A stretch of DNA of 23,709 nt from the NCBI GenBank assembly GCA_029974875.1, contig JARKQP010000738.1:1-23709 (forward strand), written 5' to 3'. Under the pieces are notes generated by a model. That model worked only from the letters and a program-made list of their open reading frames with translations, searched no databases and was not told the DNA's origin. Both the position numbers and the translations under genes were made by a program. Below, one piece after another: positions 1-9,889 of this stretch (position 1 is the stretch's first letter; each line of letters opens with the position of its first letter). The stretch comes from Mobilitalea sp. (GTDB taxonomy: Bacteria; Bacillota_A; Clostridia; Lachnospirales; Lachnospiraceae).

Positions 1-13
1 TCTGCTTATAGAT

Positions 14-54
14 AAAGAAAAAACCTGATTTACAGTTTCATGTAAAACAGGTTT
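14..54 (-). terminator. Intrinsic terminator of tRNA-Ser
   Basis: On the minus strand a 14-position stem with one internal mismatch (arms 21-34 and 41-54, outer arm AAACCTG/CAGGTTT) has a 6-nt loop and is followed by TTTTTTC. It begins seven bases beyond the tRNA 3' end, so it should end the tRNA transcript. Confidence 0.85.
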
Positions 55-60
55 CTTAAA

Positions 61-148
61 CGGAGAAAGAGGGATTTGAACCCTCGCGCCGGTTGCCCGA
101 CCTACACCCTTAGCAGGGGCGCCTCTTCGGCCTCTTGAGTATTTCTCC
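61..148 (-). tRNA. tRNA-Ser, anticodon GCU
   Basis: An 88-nt class II tRNA without an encoded CCA end. The acceptor arm GGAGAAA pairs with TTTCTCC and the discriminator is G. The anticodon loop reads CTGCTAA, giving anticodon GCT for AGC/AGU serine codons. The long variable arm, rich in G and C, is typical of serine tRNAs. The T-loop carries GTTCAAATC. A minus-strand promoter overlaps the end of the upstream fumarase gene and a terminator follows, so the gene looks like an independent transcription unit at the end of the gyrase-fumarase cluster. Confidence 0.95.
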
Positions 149-273
149 AAAAGCAGAACTTAAAGTTCCTTATTTAATTTACCCTTAGATAGATTCCCTA
201 GAAATATAAATAATATTCCGTTGGATCCTCTATTTTGTAGGTATTGCCTCTTAATTTCCATAAGGCAAAATCA

Positions 274-302
274 AGTATAACAAATGACTTTTATTTTGTC
301 AA
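274..302 (-). promoter_or_regulatory. Housekeeping promoter for tRNA-Ser
   Basis: On the minus strand TTGACA (297-302) is separated by 17 bases from TATACT (274-279), and TGT directly before the -10 gives an extended -10. The -35 overlaps the stop codon of the fumarase beta gene. Transcription would start near 267, leaving a leader of about 120 nt before the tRNA. That leader holds a weak hairpin with TTGCC/GGCAA arms. Confidence 0.8.
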
Positions 303-841
303 CTGCTTTGCAAAACTATTTCATATAAATTATTTCCTTTTGAATCGATAACGACAATAACAGGAAAGTCCTCCACATATAGCTCACGGATGGCTTCTGT
401 GCCAAGATCATCATATGCAATCACCTCGGATGCTTTTATTTTCTTGGAAAGAAGAGCTCCTGCACCACCCACCGCGGCAAAATAGACCGCTTTATTCTTG
501 ATCATGGACTCCACTACTTCTTTGCTTCTTTTCCCTTTTCCGATCATGCCCTTTAAACCATTATCTAACAATAGGGGAGTATACTTATCCATCCTGCTGC
601 TGGTGGTCGGGCCGGCGGATCCGATGATTTGTCCCTCCCTCGCCGGTGTTGGTCCCAGATAATACAAAATATTATCCTTTAGGTTAAAGGGTATGTCTTT
701 TCCTTCATTCATGGTCTGATACATTCTCTGGTGGGCTGCATCCCGGGCCGTATAAATGGTTCCGGTGATATAAACATAGTCCCCTGCCTGCAAACCTTCG
801 ACCTTCTCAATTGTCAACGGAGTATTTATATATTGGTCCAT
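299..841 (-). CDS. Class I fumarate hydratase, beta subunit (C-terminal domain)
   Basis: A 180-residue protein matching the beta (TtdB/FumA C-terminal) domain of iron-sulfur hydro-lyases, which with the alpha subunit interconverts fumarate and malate. Visible family motifs are TARDAAHQRM (31-40), where the Arg-Asp-x-Ala-His segment is strongly conserved, GPTTSSRMD (77-85) in the substrate-binding region, and a Gly/Ala-rich AAVGGAGALL stretch (122-131). The length is normal for a split subunit. A GGGAGGA SD lies six bases before the ATG. It follows the alpha gene after 108 bases, in the usual alpha-beta order. L-tartrate dehydratase has the same architecture and cannot be excluded by sequence. 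Fumarase is the likelier role as no tartrate genes are nearby. Confidence 0.9.
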   Translation of the reverse strand: MDQYINTPLTIEKVEGLQAGDYVYITGTIYTARDAAHQRMYQTMNEGKDIPFNLKDNILYYLGPTPAREGQIIGSAGPTTSSRMDKYTPLLLDNGLKGMIGKGKRSKEVVESMIKNKAVYFAAVGGAGALLSKKIKASEVIAYDDLGTEAIRELYVEDFPVIVVIDSKGNNLYEIVLQSS

Positions 842-949
842 CGCAAATCCTCCCTTAGTATTTTGCTGTAAGCAATTATAAAATTCAACAACTACCTCTA
901 TTTTTCACTGACTTTATGCTTTACGACTGCCTTTATTCTTCCGGCTTTT

Positions 950-1792
950 TTACAGAACCCTGTTCACATGCCTATTTACATGGCAGCAAATATTAATGGC
1001 AACCGGTAAACCCGCAATATGGGTCGGATAAGTCTCTATATTTACTCCAAGGGCTGTAACCCTTCCACCAAAGCCTCCCGGGCCAATGCCAAGCTGGTTA
1101 ATCTCAAGCAGCAATTCCTCCTCCAGCTTCCTGATATGCTCTATTGGGGAAGGAGCATTCATGTTCCTGGTTAACGCTTTTTTCGAAAGGACTGCACATT
1201 TCTCAAAGCTGCCCCCGATACCTACACCTACAACAATAGGCGGACAGGCATTTGGTCCTGCTAAGTTAACAGTCTCAAGAACCGCTCTTTTGACACCCTC
1301 CACCCCGTCTGAAGGCTTCAGCATATAGACCCGGCTCATATTTTCACTTCCAAAGCCCTTTGGGGCAACGGTAATTTCAACCCTGTCCCCGGCTACAATT
1401 TCGTAATGGATGATTCCCGGTGTATTATCCTTTGTATTGGTCCGGATTAACGGATCCCTTACTACTGATTTCCGGAGATAGCCTTCTTCATAGCCCTGGC
1501 GGATTCCTTCGTTAACTGCATCCTCCAGGTCCATTCCTTCAATATGGACGTCCTGTCCTAATTTTATAAATATGATTGCCATACCCGTATCCTGGCAAAT
1601 CGGTATTAAATCCTCCGAGGCAATATCTAAATTCTCTGCCAGCTGGCCCAGAATCTGCTTACCTAACACGGAAGACTCCCGGCCGTAGGCTCCCCGGACT
1701 CTCTCTTCTACATCAGAAGCCAACTTATAGTTGGCTTCGATACACATTTCTTTTATATTTTTGATAATCTCATCAGTATGCAGGTTTCTCAT
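950..1792 (-). CDS. Class I fumarate hydratase, alpha subunit (N-terminal domain)
   Basis: A 280-residue oxygen-sensitive [4Fe-4S] hydro-lyase catalytic subunit (TtdA/FumA N-terminal family). Three cysteine positions expected to hold the cluster are visible: PICQDTG (Cys66), NACPP (Cys183) and INICCH (Cys269/270). GIGPGGFGG is a second family signature near residue 236. Two consecutive ATG codons occur; the SD AAGGAG is two bases from the first and five from the second, so the second is chosen. The gene lies 195 bases after gyrA on the same strand. A weak possible promoter (TTGTGC, 17 bases, AATAAT) occurs in that gap. Together with the beta subunit it serves anaerobic C4-dicarboxylate metabolism. 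Confidence 0.92.
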   Translation of the reverse strand: MRNLHTDEIIKNIKEMCIEANYKLASDVEERVRGAYGRESSVLGKQILGQLAENLDIASEDLIPICQDTGMAIIFIKLGQDVHIEGMDLEDAVNEGIRQGYEEGYLRKSVVRDPLIRTNTKDNTPGIIHYEIVAGDRVEITVAPKGFGSENMSRVYMLKPSDGVEGVKRAVLETVNLAGPNACPPIVVGVGIGGSFEKCAVLSKKALTRNMNAPSPIEHIRKLEEELLLEINQLGIGPGGFGGRVTALGVNIETYPTHIAGLPVAINICCHVNRHVNRVL

Positions 1793-1987
1793 CATAGCTC
1801 CTTATATCTTATACATGGGTGCTTTTACTAAAACATATAGAAATGCTTATATTTATGTCCATGCCCATCATTATTGGCATTGCTGTTATACTGCACAAAT
1901 TAGCATGAAAATTCTGGCATGGATCCGGACCAACTTTATTCGCTAACTTTATTTCTTTTACCCTTTTCCTGTTACGGATTATTAATG

Positions 1988-4648
1988 TTATTCTTCAGAA
2001 GGCCTTTCCTCCTGGTCTTCTTCCCCTGCCTCTTCAAAATCCATCTCTTCCTCTTCCTGGCCGGGGAGGACTTCCAGTTCATCACCGGTTATATCATCAA
2101 GATCATTGCCCTCTAAATAATCTACCGGTTCAATTGGTATATTTTCCTCATCCAGCTCTTTTTCCAGATTCTTAATTAACTCTTCATCGGAGGTAGTGGT
2201 ATTACTTTCCCTTACCTTTGCAAAGCTGGCAACCTTAATATCAGTCTCCGCATTAATGGACATTAATTTTACACCGGAGGTGATACGTCCAAGAACTGAA
2301 ATATCCTTTACCGTCAGGCGGATGATAATTCCTTCTGTAGTAATCAGCATTACTTCATTCTCGTCATTTACCGCTTTCACACCTATGACATCACCGGTCT
2401 TTTCTGTGATCTTGTAGCATTTCACACCTTTTCCGCCCCGGCGCTGTACGGTGAATTCTTCAATATCCGTACGCTTGCCCATGCCATTTTCAGAAACAAT
2501 CAATAAATACTGGCCTTGGGTATGCATCTGCATTCCCACGATCTGGTCATCACCGGTCAGCGTCATACCAATTACACCCATGGAGGTTCTGCCGGTAGGG
2601 CGTACGTCACGCTCATTGAAACGGATACACATACCATTCTTTGTCACCAGGAAAATATCCTTCTGGTTATTGGTTGATTTTACCTCAATCAGCTCATCAT
2701 CTTCCCTTAAATTAATTGCCTGCAGGCCTGATTTTCTTATATTCTCATATTCACGGATCGCTGTTTTCTTTACAATTCCATTCTTTGTCGCCATGAAAAG
2801 GAATCTGTTATCCTGATATTCCTTCAACGGAATAATGGCAGTAATCCTCTCCTCCGGCAGTAGCTGGAGCAGATTCACGATTGCCGTACCCCTGGCGGTC
2901 CTCCCCGCCTCCGGAATCTCATATGCCTTAAGGCGGTATACCCGACCCTTATTCGTAAAGAACATGATATAGTGATGGTTGGTTGTCATCAATAAATCTT
3001 CAATAAAGTCCTCTTCGATGGTCTGCATTCCCTTAATACCCTTGCCGCCGCGGTGCTGGCTTTTAAAATTATCAACCGTCATCCGTTTGATATAACCGAG
3101 CCTGGTCTTAGCAATTACCGTATTTTCATTCGGGATCAGGTCCTCCATAGAAATGTCATACTCATCAAAGCCAATGGAGGTTCTTCTGTCATCACCGTAT
3201 TTATCACGGATCACTGTGAGCTCATCCCTGATTACACCGAGTAACAGCTTCTCATCTGCAAGGATTGCTTTATATTCCGCAATCCTTGCCTGCAGCTCTG
3301 CATATTCTCCCTCCAGCCTCTCTCTCTCCAAACCGGTAAGAGCACGGAGTCTCATATCAATGATCGCCTGAGCCTGTACGTCTGTTAAGCCAAAACGTTC
3401 GATTAAGCGCTCCTTTGCTATGTTGCCGTTTTGTGAAGACCGTATGATGGAGATTACCTCGTCAATATTATCGAGTGCAATTAACAAGCCCTGTAAAATG
3501 TGGGCCCTTTCCTCTGCTTTATTTAAATCGTATTTTGTACGTCTGGTTACAACTTCCTTCTGGTGCTGTAAGTAATAATTAAGCATCTGTTGCAGATTCA
3601 GGACGCGGGGCTCGTTATTTACGAGGGAAATCATGATTACGCCGAAGGTATCCTGGAGCTGGGTATGCTTATAGAGCTGGTTTAACATGACATTTGCATT
3701 TACATCCCTGCGCAGCTCAATTACGATCCTCATACCGGTACGGTCAGATTCGTCACGGAGCTCTGTGATTCCGTCAATCTTCTTTTCCTTTACAAGGTCT
3801 GCTATTTTCTCAACTAAGCGGGCCTTATTCACCATATATGGCAGCTCCGTTACTACGATGCGGTTCTTGCCATTTAGCATAGGCTCAATATCAGTAACGG
3901 CACGGACGCGGACCTTTCCTCTTCCTGTACGGTAGGCCTGTTCAATACCGGAGGTTCCTAAAATTTCCGCTCCTGTCGGGAAATCCGGTCCTTTGATTAT
4001 CTGCAGCAGCTCTTCAATTTCTGTCTCTCTCTCTTCCTCGATACGGTTATTAATAATTTTTAGGACACCATTAATAACCTCACGTAAATTGTGGGGAGGA
4101 ATGTTGGTAGCCATACCGACCGCAATACCGGAGGTTCCATTTACCAGCAGGTTCGGGTATCTGGAAGGCAGTACGCTGGGCTCCTTTTCGGTTTCATCAA
4201 AGTTCGGAGTAAAGTCAACGGTATCTTTATTGATGTCCGACAGCATTTCCATGGAAATCTTACTCAGGCGGGCCTCAGTATAACGCATGGCGGCTGCACT
4301 GTCACCGTCTACGGAACCAAAGTTTCCATGACCGTCAATTAATGGGTATCTGGTAGAGAAATCCTGTGCCAGCTTTACCAATGCCTCATAAATGGAGCTG
4401 TCTCCATGAGGATGGTATTTACCCATGGTATCACCTACAATACGCGCACATTTACGGTGTGGCTTGTCGGGACCATTGTTCAACTCAATCATTGCATATA
4501 AAATTCTTCTCTGTACCGGTTTTAAACCGTCCCTTACATCGGGCAGGGCGCGTGCCGCAATAACAGACATGGCATAATCAATATAGGATGTCTCCATTGT
4601 CTTTCTTAAATCGACGTCATGCACCTTGTCGAAGATATTCTCTTCCAT
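1988..4648 (-). CDS. gyrA: DNA gyrase subunit A
   Basis: Breakage-reunion subunit of the A2B2 gyrase that introduces negative supercoils. The 886-residue protein has the catalytic tyrosine in [10 protein letters not shown] (Tyr123) and a quinolone-determining segment [12 protein letters not shown] with Ser84 and Glu88, the residues usual in quinolone-susceptible Gram-positives. The C-terminal wrapping domain carries the GyrA box QRRGGKG, which separates it from ParC. The tail is very acidic, with runs of Glu and Asp over the last 30 or so residues. The frame stays open six codons further to a TTG at 4666, but GGAGGA lies inside that extension, seven bases before the ATG at 4648, so the ATG is the start. 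It follows gyrB by 60 bases and is probably co-transcribed with it. Confidence 0.98.
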   Translation of the reverse strand: MEENIFDKVHDVDLRKTMETSYIDYAMSVIAARALPDVRDGLKPVQRRILYAMIELNNGPDKPHRKCARIVGDTMGKYHPHGDSSIYEALVKLAQDFSTRYPLIDGHGNFGSVDGDSAAAMRYTEARLSKISMEMLSDINKDTVDFTPNFDETEKEPSVLPSRYPNLLVNGTSGIAVGMATNIPPHNLREVINGVLKIINNRIEEERETEIEELLQIIKGPDFPTGAEILGTSGIEQAYRTGRGKVRVRAVTDIEPMLNGKNRIVVTELPYMVNKARLVEKIADLVKEKKIDGITELRDESDRTGMRIVIELRRDVNANVMLNQLYKHTQLQDTFGVIMISLVNNEPRVLNLQQMLNYYLQHQKEVVTRRTKYDLNKAEERAHILQGLLIALDNIDEVISIIRSSQNGNIAKERLIERFGLTDVQAQAIIDMRLRALTGLERERLEGEYAELQARIAEYKAILADEKLLLGVIRDELTVIRDKYGDDRRTSIGFDEYDISMEDLIPNENTVIAKTRLGYIKRMTVDNFKSQHRGGKGIKGMQTIEEDFIEDLLMTTNHHYIMFFTNKGRVYRLKAYEIPEAGRTARGTAIVNLLQLLPEERITAIIPLKEYQDNRFLFMATKNGIVKKTAIREYENIRKSGLQAINLREDDELIEVKSTNNQKDIFLVTKNGMCIRFNERDVRPTGRTSMGVIGMTLTGDDQIVGMQMHTQGQYLLIVSENGMGKRTDIEEFTVQRRGGKGVKCYKITEKTGDVIGVKAVNDENEVMLITTEGIIIRLTVKDISVLGRITSGVKLMSINAETDIKVASFAKVRESNTTTSDEELIKNLEKELDEENIPIEPVDYLEGNDLDDITGDELEVLPGQEEEEMDFEEAGEEDQEERPSEE

Positions 4649-4708
4649 TACTCTTCCTCCGTTCAAATTTTAGAGTGCTCATTTTTATAAATGCTACCGT
4701 TTCAGGGT

Positions 4709-6771
<2,063 letters not shown>

Positions 6772-6785
6772 GCTTTTATAAAAAT

Positions 6786-7880
6786 TTATATGGATCCTTC
6801 CAAGCTATCCACCGTTCCATCTACTACCTGAAACACCTTATCATAAGCAAATCTATGGTTGACAAACTCCTCTAACCCGGTACAGGTAATCATTGTCTGA
6901 ATATTTCCAATGCTATTTAATAAATAATTCTGGCGCTGTCTGTCTAATTCTGATAAAACATCATCCAGCAAAAGGATTGGATTTTCCTTAATGATGGATT
7001 TCACTAAATCAATTTCCGCCAGCTTACAGGATAATGCGGCGGTCCTTTGCTGTCCCTGGGAGCCATATTTACGGATATCAATATCACCAAGTAAAAACCC
7101 TAGGTCATCCCTGTGGGGACCCGTATTCGTCATTTTTAAGGCAAGATCCTTCTCCAGGGTTCTTTTTAAGCTTTTCTCAAACTCTGCGACCCTTACATTT
7201 GGCTCATACCGAAGTATTAACTGCTCCTTGCCGCCTGTCAGCTTCTTATGTATCCCTCCCACCAAGTCATTCAGCCTAATGACAAACTCTTCCCTCGCCT
7301 TTATAATCCTGCAGCCATATTCCAGGAGCTTTTCATCCCAGACCGTGAGGGTGTCAAGCAAACTCCGGTTGACGGCGATCTGCTTTAAAAGGTTATTGCG
7401 CTGGGCCAAAACCTTATTATAGCTGCCGAGCTGGCTTAAATATATCTTGTCTAGCTGACAGAGCTCCAGATCCAAAAACCTTCTTCTCTCTGCCGGCCCA
7501 TTTTTTATAATATATAAATCCTCCGGAGAAAAAAACACAAGGTTAAGCATTCCAAATAATTCACCTTGTCTTTTGATCGGGATACCGTCAATGGCAACTC
7601 CCTTGGCCTTATTCTTCTTCAGATGTAAATCAATTCGGTGGGGAATCTTACTTTTTTCAAGAATAACTCTGACATGTGCTTCTTCCTGTGTAAAACTGAC
7701 CATTTCTTTATCCTTGCTTCCACGGTGGGACTTGGTTGTTCCGCAGAGATAAATGGCCTCAAGTATATTTGTCTTTCCCTGGGCATTCTCGCCGTACAAA
7801 ATATTGGTACCGCTCGAAAATTGCATATTCAGATGATTATAGTTGCGGTAATCCTTTAGTTCCAATGACTTTACAATCAT
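6786..7880 (-). CDS. recF: DNA replication and repair protein RecF
   Basis: SMC-like ABC ATPase of 364 residues that helps load RecA at gaps and stalled forks. Walker A is GENAQGKTN (30-38), the ABC signature region is GSQGQQRT (273-280), and Walker B with D-loop is PILLLDDVLSELD (301-313). The N-terminus MIVKSLELKDYRNY is typical of the family, and so is the length. The SD is weak (AAGGA about 13 bases before the ATG), which may mean translation is partly coupled to yaaA, whose stop is 43 bases upstream. The order dnaA-dnaN-yaaA-recF-gyrB-gyrA is the classic Firmicutes origin cluster. Confidence 0.97.
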   Translation of the reverse strand: MIVKSLELKDYRNYNHLNMQFSSGTNILYGENAQGKTNILEAIYLCGTTKSHRGSKDKEMVSFTQEEAHVRVILEKSKIPHRIDLHLKKNKAKGVAIDGIPIKRQGELFGMLNLVFFSPEDLYIIKNGPAERRRFLDLELCQLDKIYLSQLGSYNKVLAQRNNLLKQIAVNRSLLDTLTVWDEKLLEYGCRIIKAREEFVIRLNDLVGGIHKKLTGGKEQLILRYEPNVRVAEFEKSLKRTLEKDLALKMTNTGPHRDDLGFLLGDIDIRKYGSQGQQRTAALSCKLAEIDLVKSIIKENPILLLDDVLSELDRQRQNYLLNSIGNIQTMITCTGLEEFVNHRFAYDKVFQVVDGTVDSLEGSI

Positions 7881-7923
7881 AGCTGCACCAACGGTTCCTT
7901 CTGCGCAGGATACCTGCGATCTC

Positions 7924-8133
7924 TTATTTTACGATTTTAATCTTCTCACCATGAAATTCTACAATATCTCCATCGTGAAGCTTTTTACCTCTTTGAATTT
8001 CTACAACTCCATTCACCTTTACCAATCCGTCAAGGATCTCATTTTTGGCATCCACGCCGGAATCAGCTAAGCCGGCAGCCTTTAATGCCTGCCCCAGCTT
8101 AATATATTCTTCCCTAAGCTTAATTTGATGCAT
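7924..8133 (-). CDS. yaaA: S4-domain RNA-binding protein YaaA
   Basis: A 69-residue protein consisting essentially of one S4 RNA-binding fold, with LGQALKAAGLADSGVDAK, then VNGVVEIQRGKKLHDGDIV and ending KIKIVK. In Firmicutes this small protein sits between dnaN and recF; it is thought to bind RNA or ribosomal particles, but its exact role is not established. The frame is open 31 codons further upstream, but AAGGA lies eight bases before the ATG at 8133 and the family starts here. A nearby in-frame ATG at 8142 overlaps the SD and is unlikely. Confidence 0.9.
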   Translation of the reverse strand: MHQIKLREEYIKLGQALKAAGLADSGVDAKNEILDGLVKVNGVVEIQRGKKLHDGDIVEFHGEKIKIVK

Positions 8134-8237
8134 ACTATACATCCTTTCTAGAATACTACCTCCGGCAATACTCTTACCACCCGCCCCGGTATCTGACCTT
8201 ACTACAGATACCCAGGCAAGTACCATATATCACACTG

Positions 8238-9347
8238 CTACACGACAACATTAATATTAACAGGTAAAATCAAATAAATATAGGACTGGTCCTTATCCCG
8301 TATAAAGCAGGGTGCCTTTGCGTTGATCAGATAAATATCAACGTTCTCATCATCAATTACACGCAGCGCATCCAACAGGAATTTCGGGTTAAAGCCTATG
8401 ACAATATCCTTGCCCTCCAGCGTAATATCAATCTCTTCATTCATGGAGCCGATGGCTGTATTAATCTTTAATTCAAAATTATTATCCTTTATATCAATGA
8501 TAATCGGCTTCTTGTCCGTCTCCCTGATCAGTAAGGAGGCTCTTTCAATACAATTTTGAAGCTCTTTTTTATTGATCGTAACCTTTGTCTCATAATCACT
8601 GGAAAGCATCTGGTCAATACGGTAATACTCCCCTTCGATCAACCTGGTTAAAACTACGGTATCATCAAATTCAAATAATGCATGCTTATCCGTAAAAAAG
8701 ATATTCACCAAGGAGCTTACCTCACCGGATAATATCTTACTTATTTCGTTTAAGGTCTTTCCCGGTACAATAACCTTGCGGTCCTCATAGGAATCCTTCA
8801 TAAATACCTTCCGGATGGAAATCCTGTGTCCGTCCAAAGAGATAACCCTTAATTCATTATTTTTTATTTCAAACAGCTCTCCCGTCATAATCTTGTTGCT
8901 TTCATTATCGGAGATAGAAAATACGGTCTGTCTGATAATCTCCTTCAGTGTGAACTGGGATAAGACTACAGGGTTTTCCTTTTCAACCTTTGGAAGACTC
9001 GGGAATTCCTCACCTGATCTTCCTGAGATGGAGAACTTTGCTTTTTCACAATTGATCTCCGTCATATAGGCTTCATCTGTCAGGATGCTGACTTCATTTT
9101 CAGGAAGCCTTCTTACGATTTCAGAAAATATCTTTGCATTGAGGGCAACCGTCCCCTTTTCTATAATTGTTCCCTTAACAAAGGTTTCAATTCCAAGCTC
9201 CATATCATTTGCCGTTAATTTTATTCCTAAATCGGATGCTTCTATAATGAGACATTCTAAAATAGGCATGGTAGATTTAACAGGTACTGCTTTTAATACA
9301 ATATTAACACCATTCAAAAGATCCGCTTTCTGGCATTGGATTTTCAT
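8238..9347 (-). CDS. dnaN: DNA polymerase III beta sliding clamp
   Basis: A 369-residue processivity clamp that dimerises into a ring around DNA and tethers polymerase III, MutS, ligase and others. The three repeated clamp folds are evident from the length and from MKIQCQKADLLNGVNIVLKAVP at the start, NNELRVISLDGHRIS in the middle and IGFNPKFLLDALRVI near the end. The C-terminal segment YIYLILPVNIN corresponds to the hydrophobic partner-binding groove. GGGAG about eleven bases upstream is the SD. It lies 542 bases after dnaA, an unusually long gap filled with origin-like sequence. Confidence 0.97.
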   Translation of the reverse strand: MKIQCQKADLLNGVNIVLKAVPVKSTMPILECLIIEASDLGIKLTANDMELGIETFVKGTIIEKGTVALNAKIFSEIVRRLPENEVSILTDEAYMTEINCEKAKFSISGRSGEEFPSLPKVEKENPVVLSQFTLKEIIRQTVFSISDNESNKIMTGELFEIKNNELRVISLDGHRISIRKVFMKDSYEDRKVIVPGKTLNEISKILSGEVSSLVNIFFTDKHALFEFDDTVVLTRLIEGEYYRIDQMLSSDYETKVTINKKELQNCIERASLLIRETDKKPIIIDIKDNNFELKINTAIGSMNEEIDITLEGKDIVIGFNPKFLLDALRVIDDENVDIYLINAKAPCFIRDKDQSYIYLILPVNINVVV

Positions 9348-9369
9348 CTGTGTATAATCTCCCTTCGCG

Positions 9370-9436
9370 TATAATATATAAATATATTAAAGATTTTTAG
9401 TACTCGTATTAATAAGGATTGTGAATTTGTTGATAA
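9370..9436. other. Candidate basal unwinding site (DnaA box, trios, A/T tract)
   Basis: A DnaA-like box (9428-9436, minus strand) is followed towards dnaN by a 12-base spacer, then TAT-TAA-TAA (9407-9415, plus strand), resembling DnaA-trio triplets, and then a 22-bp A/T-only tract (9370-9391). The order box-trio-AT matches the basal unwinding system described for B. subtilis. The spacer is not GC-rich, and triplets of this kind arise easily by chance in AT-rich DNA. Confidence 0.35.
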
Positions 9437-9552
9437 GGCCGCTCAGCACTATGAAATCAAGGGTTTGAGAGTTAGGATAACATGTATGATAACAGTTGGT
9501 TTTCCTGTGGACAAGATGGCAATAAATAACATACAAAAATTGTAATATTTTT

Positions 9553-9603
9553 TGTAAACAGTGTATCAACTATCTATCAACCCGGTATCAACAGAAAATC
9601 AAC
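9553..9603 (-). repeat. Phased 11-bp array of GTTGATA motifs
   Basis: TATCAAC on the plus strand occurs at 9564, 9575 and 9586, exactly 11 bp apart. Degenerate members continue the phase on both sides: AATCAAC at 9597 and TGTAAAC at 9553. The heptamer equals positions 2-8 of a DnaA box with C6 changed to A, so these may be low-affinity DnaA sites on one helical face. Confidence 0.6.
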
Positions 9604-9633
9604 CAAAGCATACCCATTGATATCAGCTAATAA

Positions 9634-9701
9634 AAGTATTTTATTAAAATACTTAGGAAAACACATTTTAGTTCAAATGCAGGGTATTTTAATTAAAATG
9701 C
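9634..9701. repeat. Pair of related AT palindromes
   Basis: 9634-9654 is a perfect inverted repeat with 10-bp arms (AAGTATTTTA/TAAAATACTT) around one central base. 9684-9701 repeats the theme as GTATTTTAATTAAAATGC with one arm mismatch. Centres are about 48 bp apart. There is no adjacent U-run, so terminators are unlikely. They could be protein-binding sites or extrusion sites in the origin. Confidence 0.5.
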
Positions 9702-9760
9702 TTGGGATAAGAGCTGTTAGATTCAGTTTCTTCTATATAATATATAAATAATTATATAAT

Positions 9761-9883
9761 TAATATAAGTATGGGAAGTTACCTTTTAACTTCTCATAAA
9801 AGGAGCTGCTTTGCGCCGTGCAAAGTGTGTCTAAGGAGCACACTGCTGATAGGAAGCAAAAACCGCTTCCTATTATATAATAG
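9761..9883 (+). repeat. Dispersed structured intergenic repeat, copy A
   Basis: It begins TAATATAAGTATGGGAAGTT, contains hairpins GAAGTTA/TAACTTC, CTTTGC/GCAAAG, AGTGTG/CACACT and TAGGAAGC/GCTTCCTA (9850-9871), and ends with TTATATAATAG seven bases from the dnaA stop. Long blocks match copies B and C near 20.3 kb: AATATAAGT, GAAGTT, AACTTCT, ATAAAAGG, GCTGCTTT and GCGCCGTGCA. The block between the second and last hairpins is longer here than in copy B. Confidence 0.65.
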
Positions 9884-9889
9884 AAGTGT

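Larger units (their letters stand above)
9348..9889. other. dnaA-dnaN intergenic region, probable oriC part
   Basis: This gene-free 542-bp stretch holds near-consensus DnaA boxes on the minus strand at 9428-9436 (TTATCAACA) and 9506-9514 (TTGTCCACA), one mismatch each from TTATCCACA. It also has an 11-bp-phased GTTGATA array (9553-9603), two AT palindromes (9634-9654, 9684-9701), A/T-only tracts at 9370-9391 and 9734-9768, and a structured repeat abutting dnaA. In Bacillus subtilis the unwinding site is in the equivalent interval, so this is the more likely melting site. That role is inferred by position. Confidence 0.6.

Noticed and set aside
149..273. T-box or other riboswitch in the tRNA-Ser leader
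   Set aside because: No T-box sequence or specifier-loop arrangement is visible, and a tRNA gene is an unlikely target.
9850..9871. Terminator of dnaA (TAGGAAGC/GCTTCCTA hairpin)
   Set aside because: On the minus strand no U-run follows the stem, and the hairpin belongs to the repeat also found near 20.3 kb.
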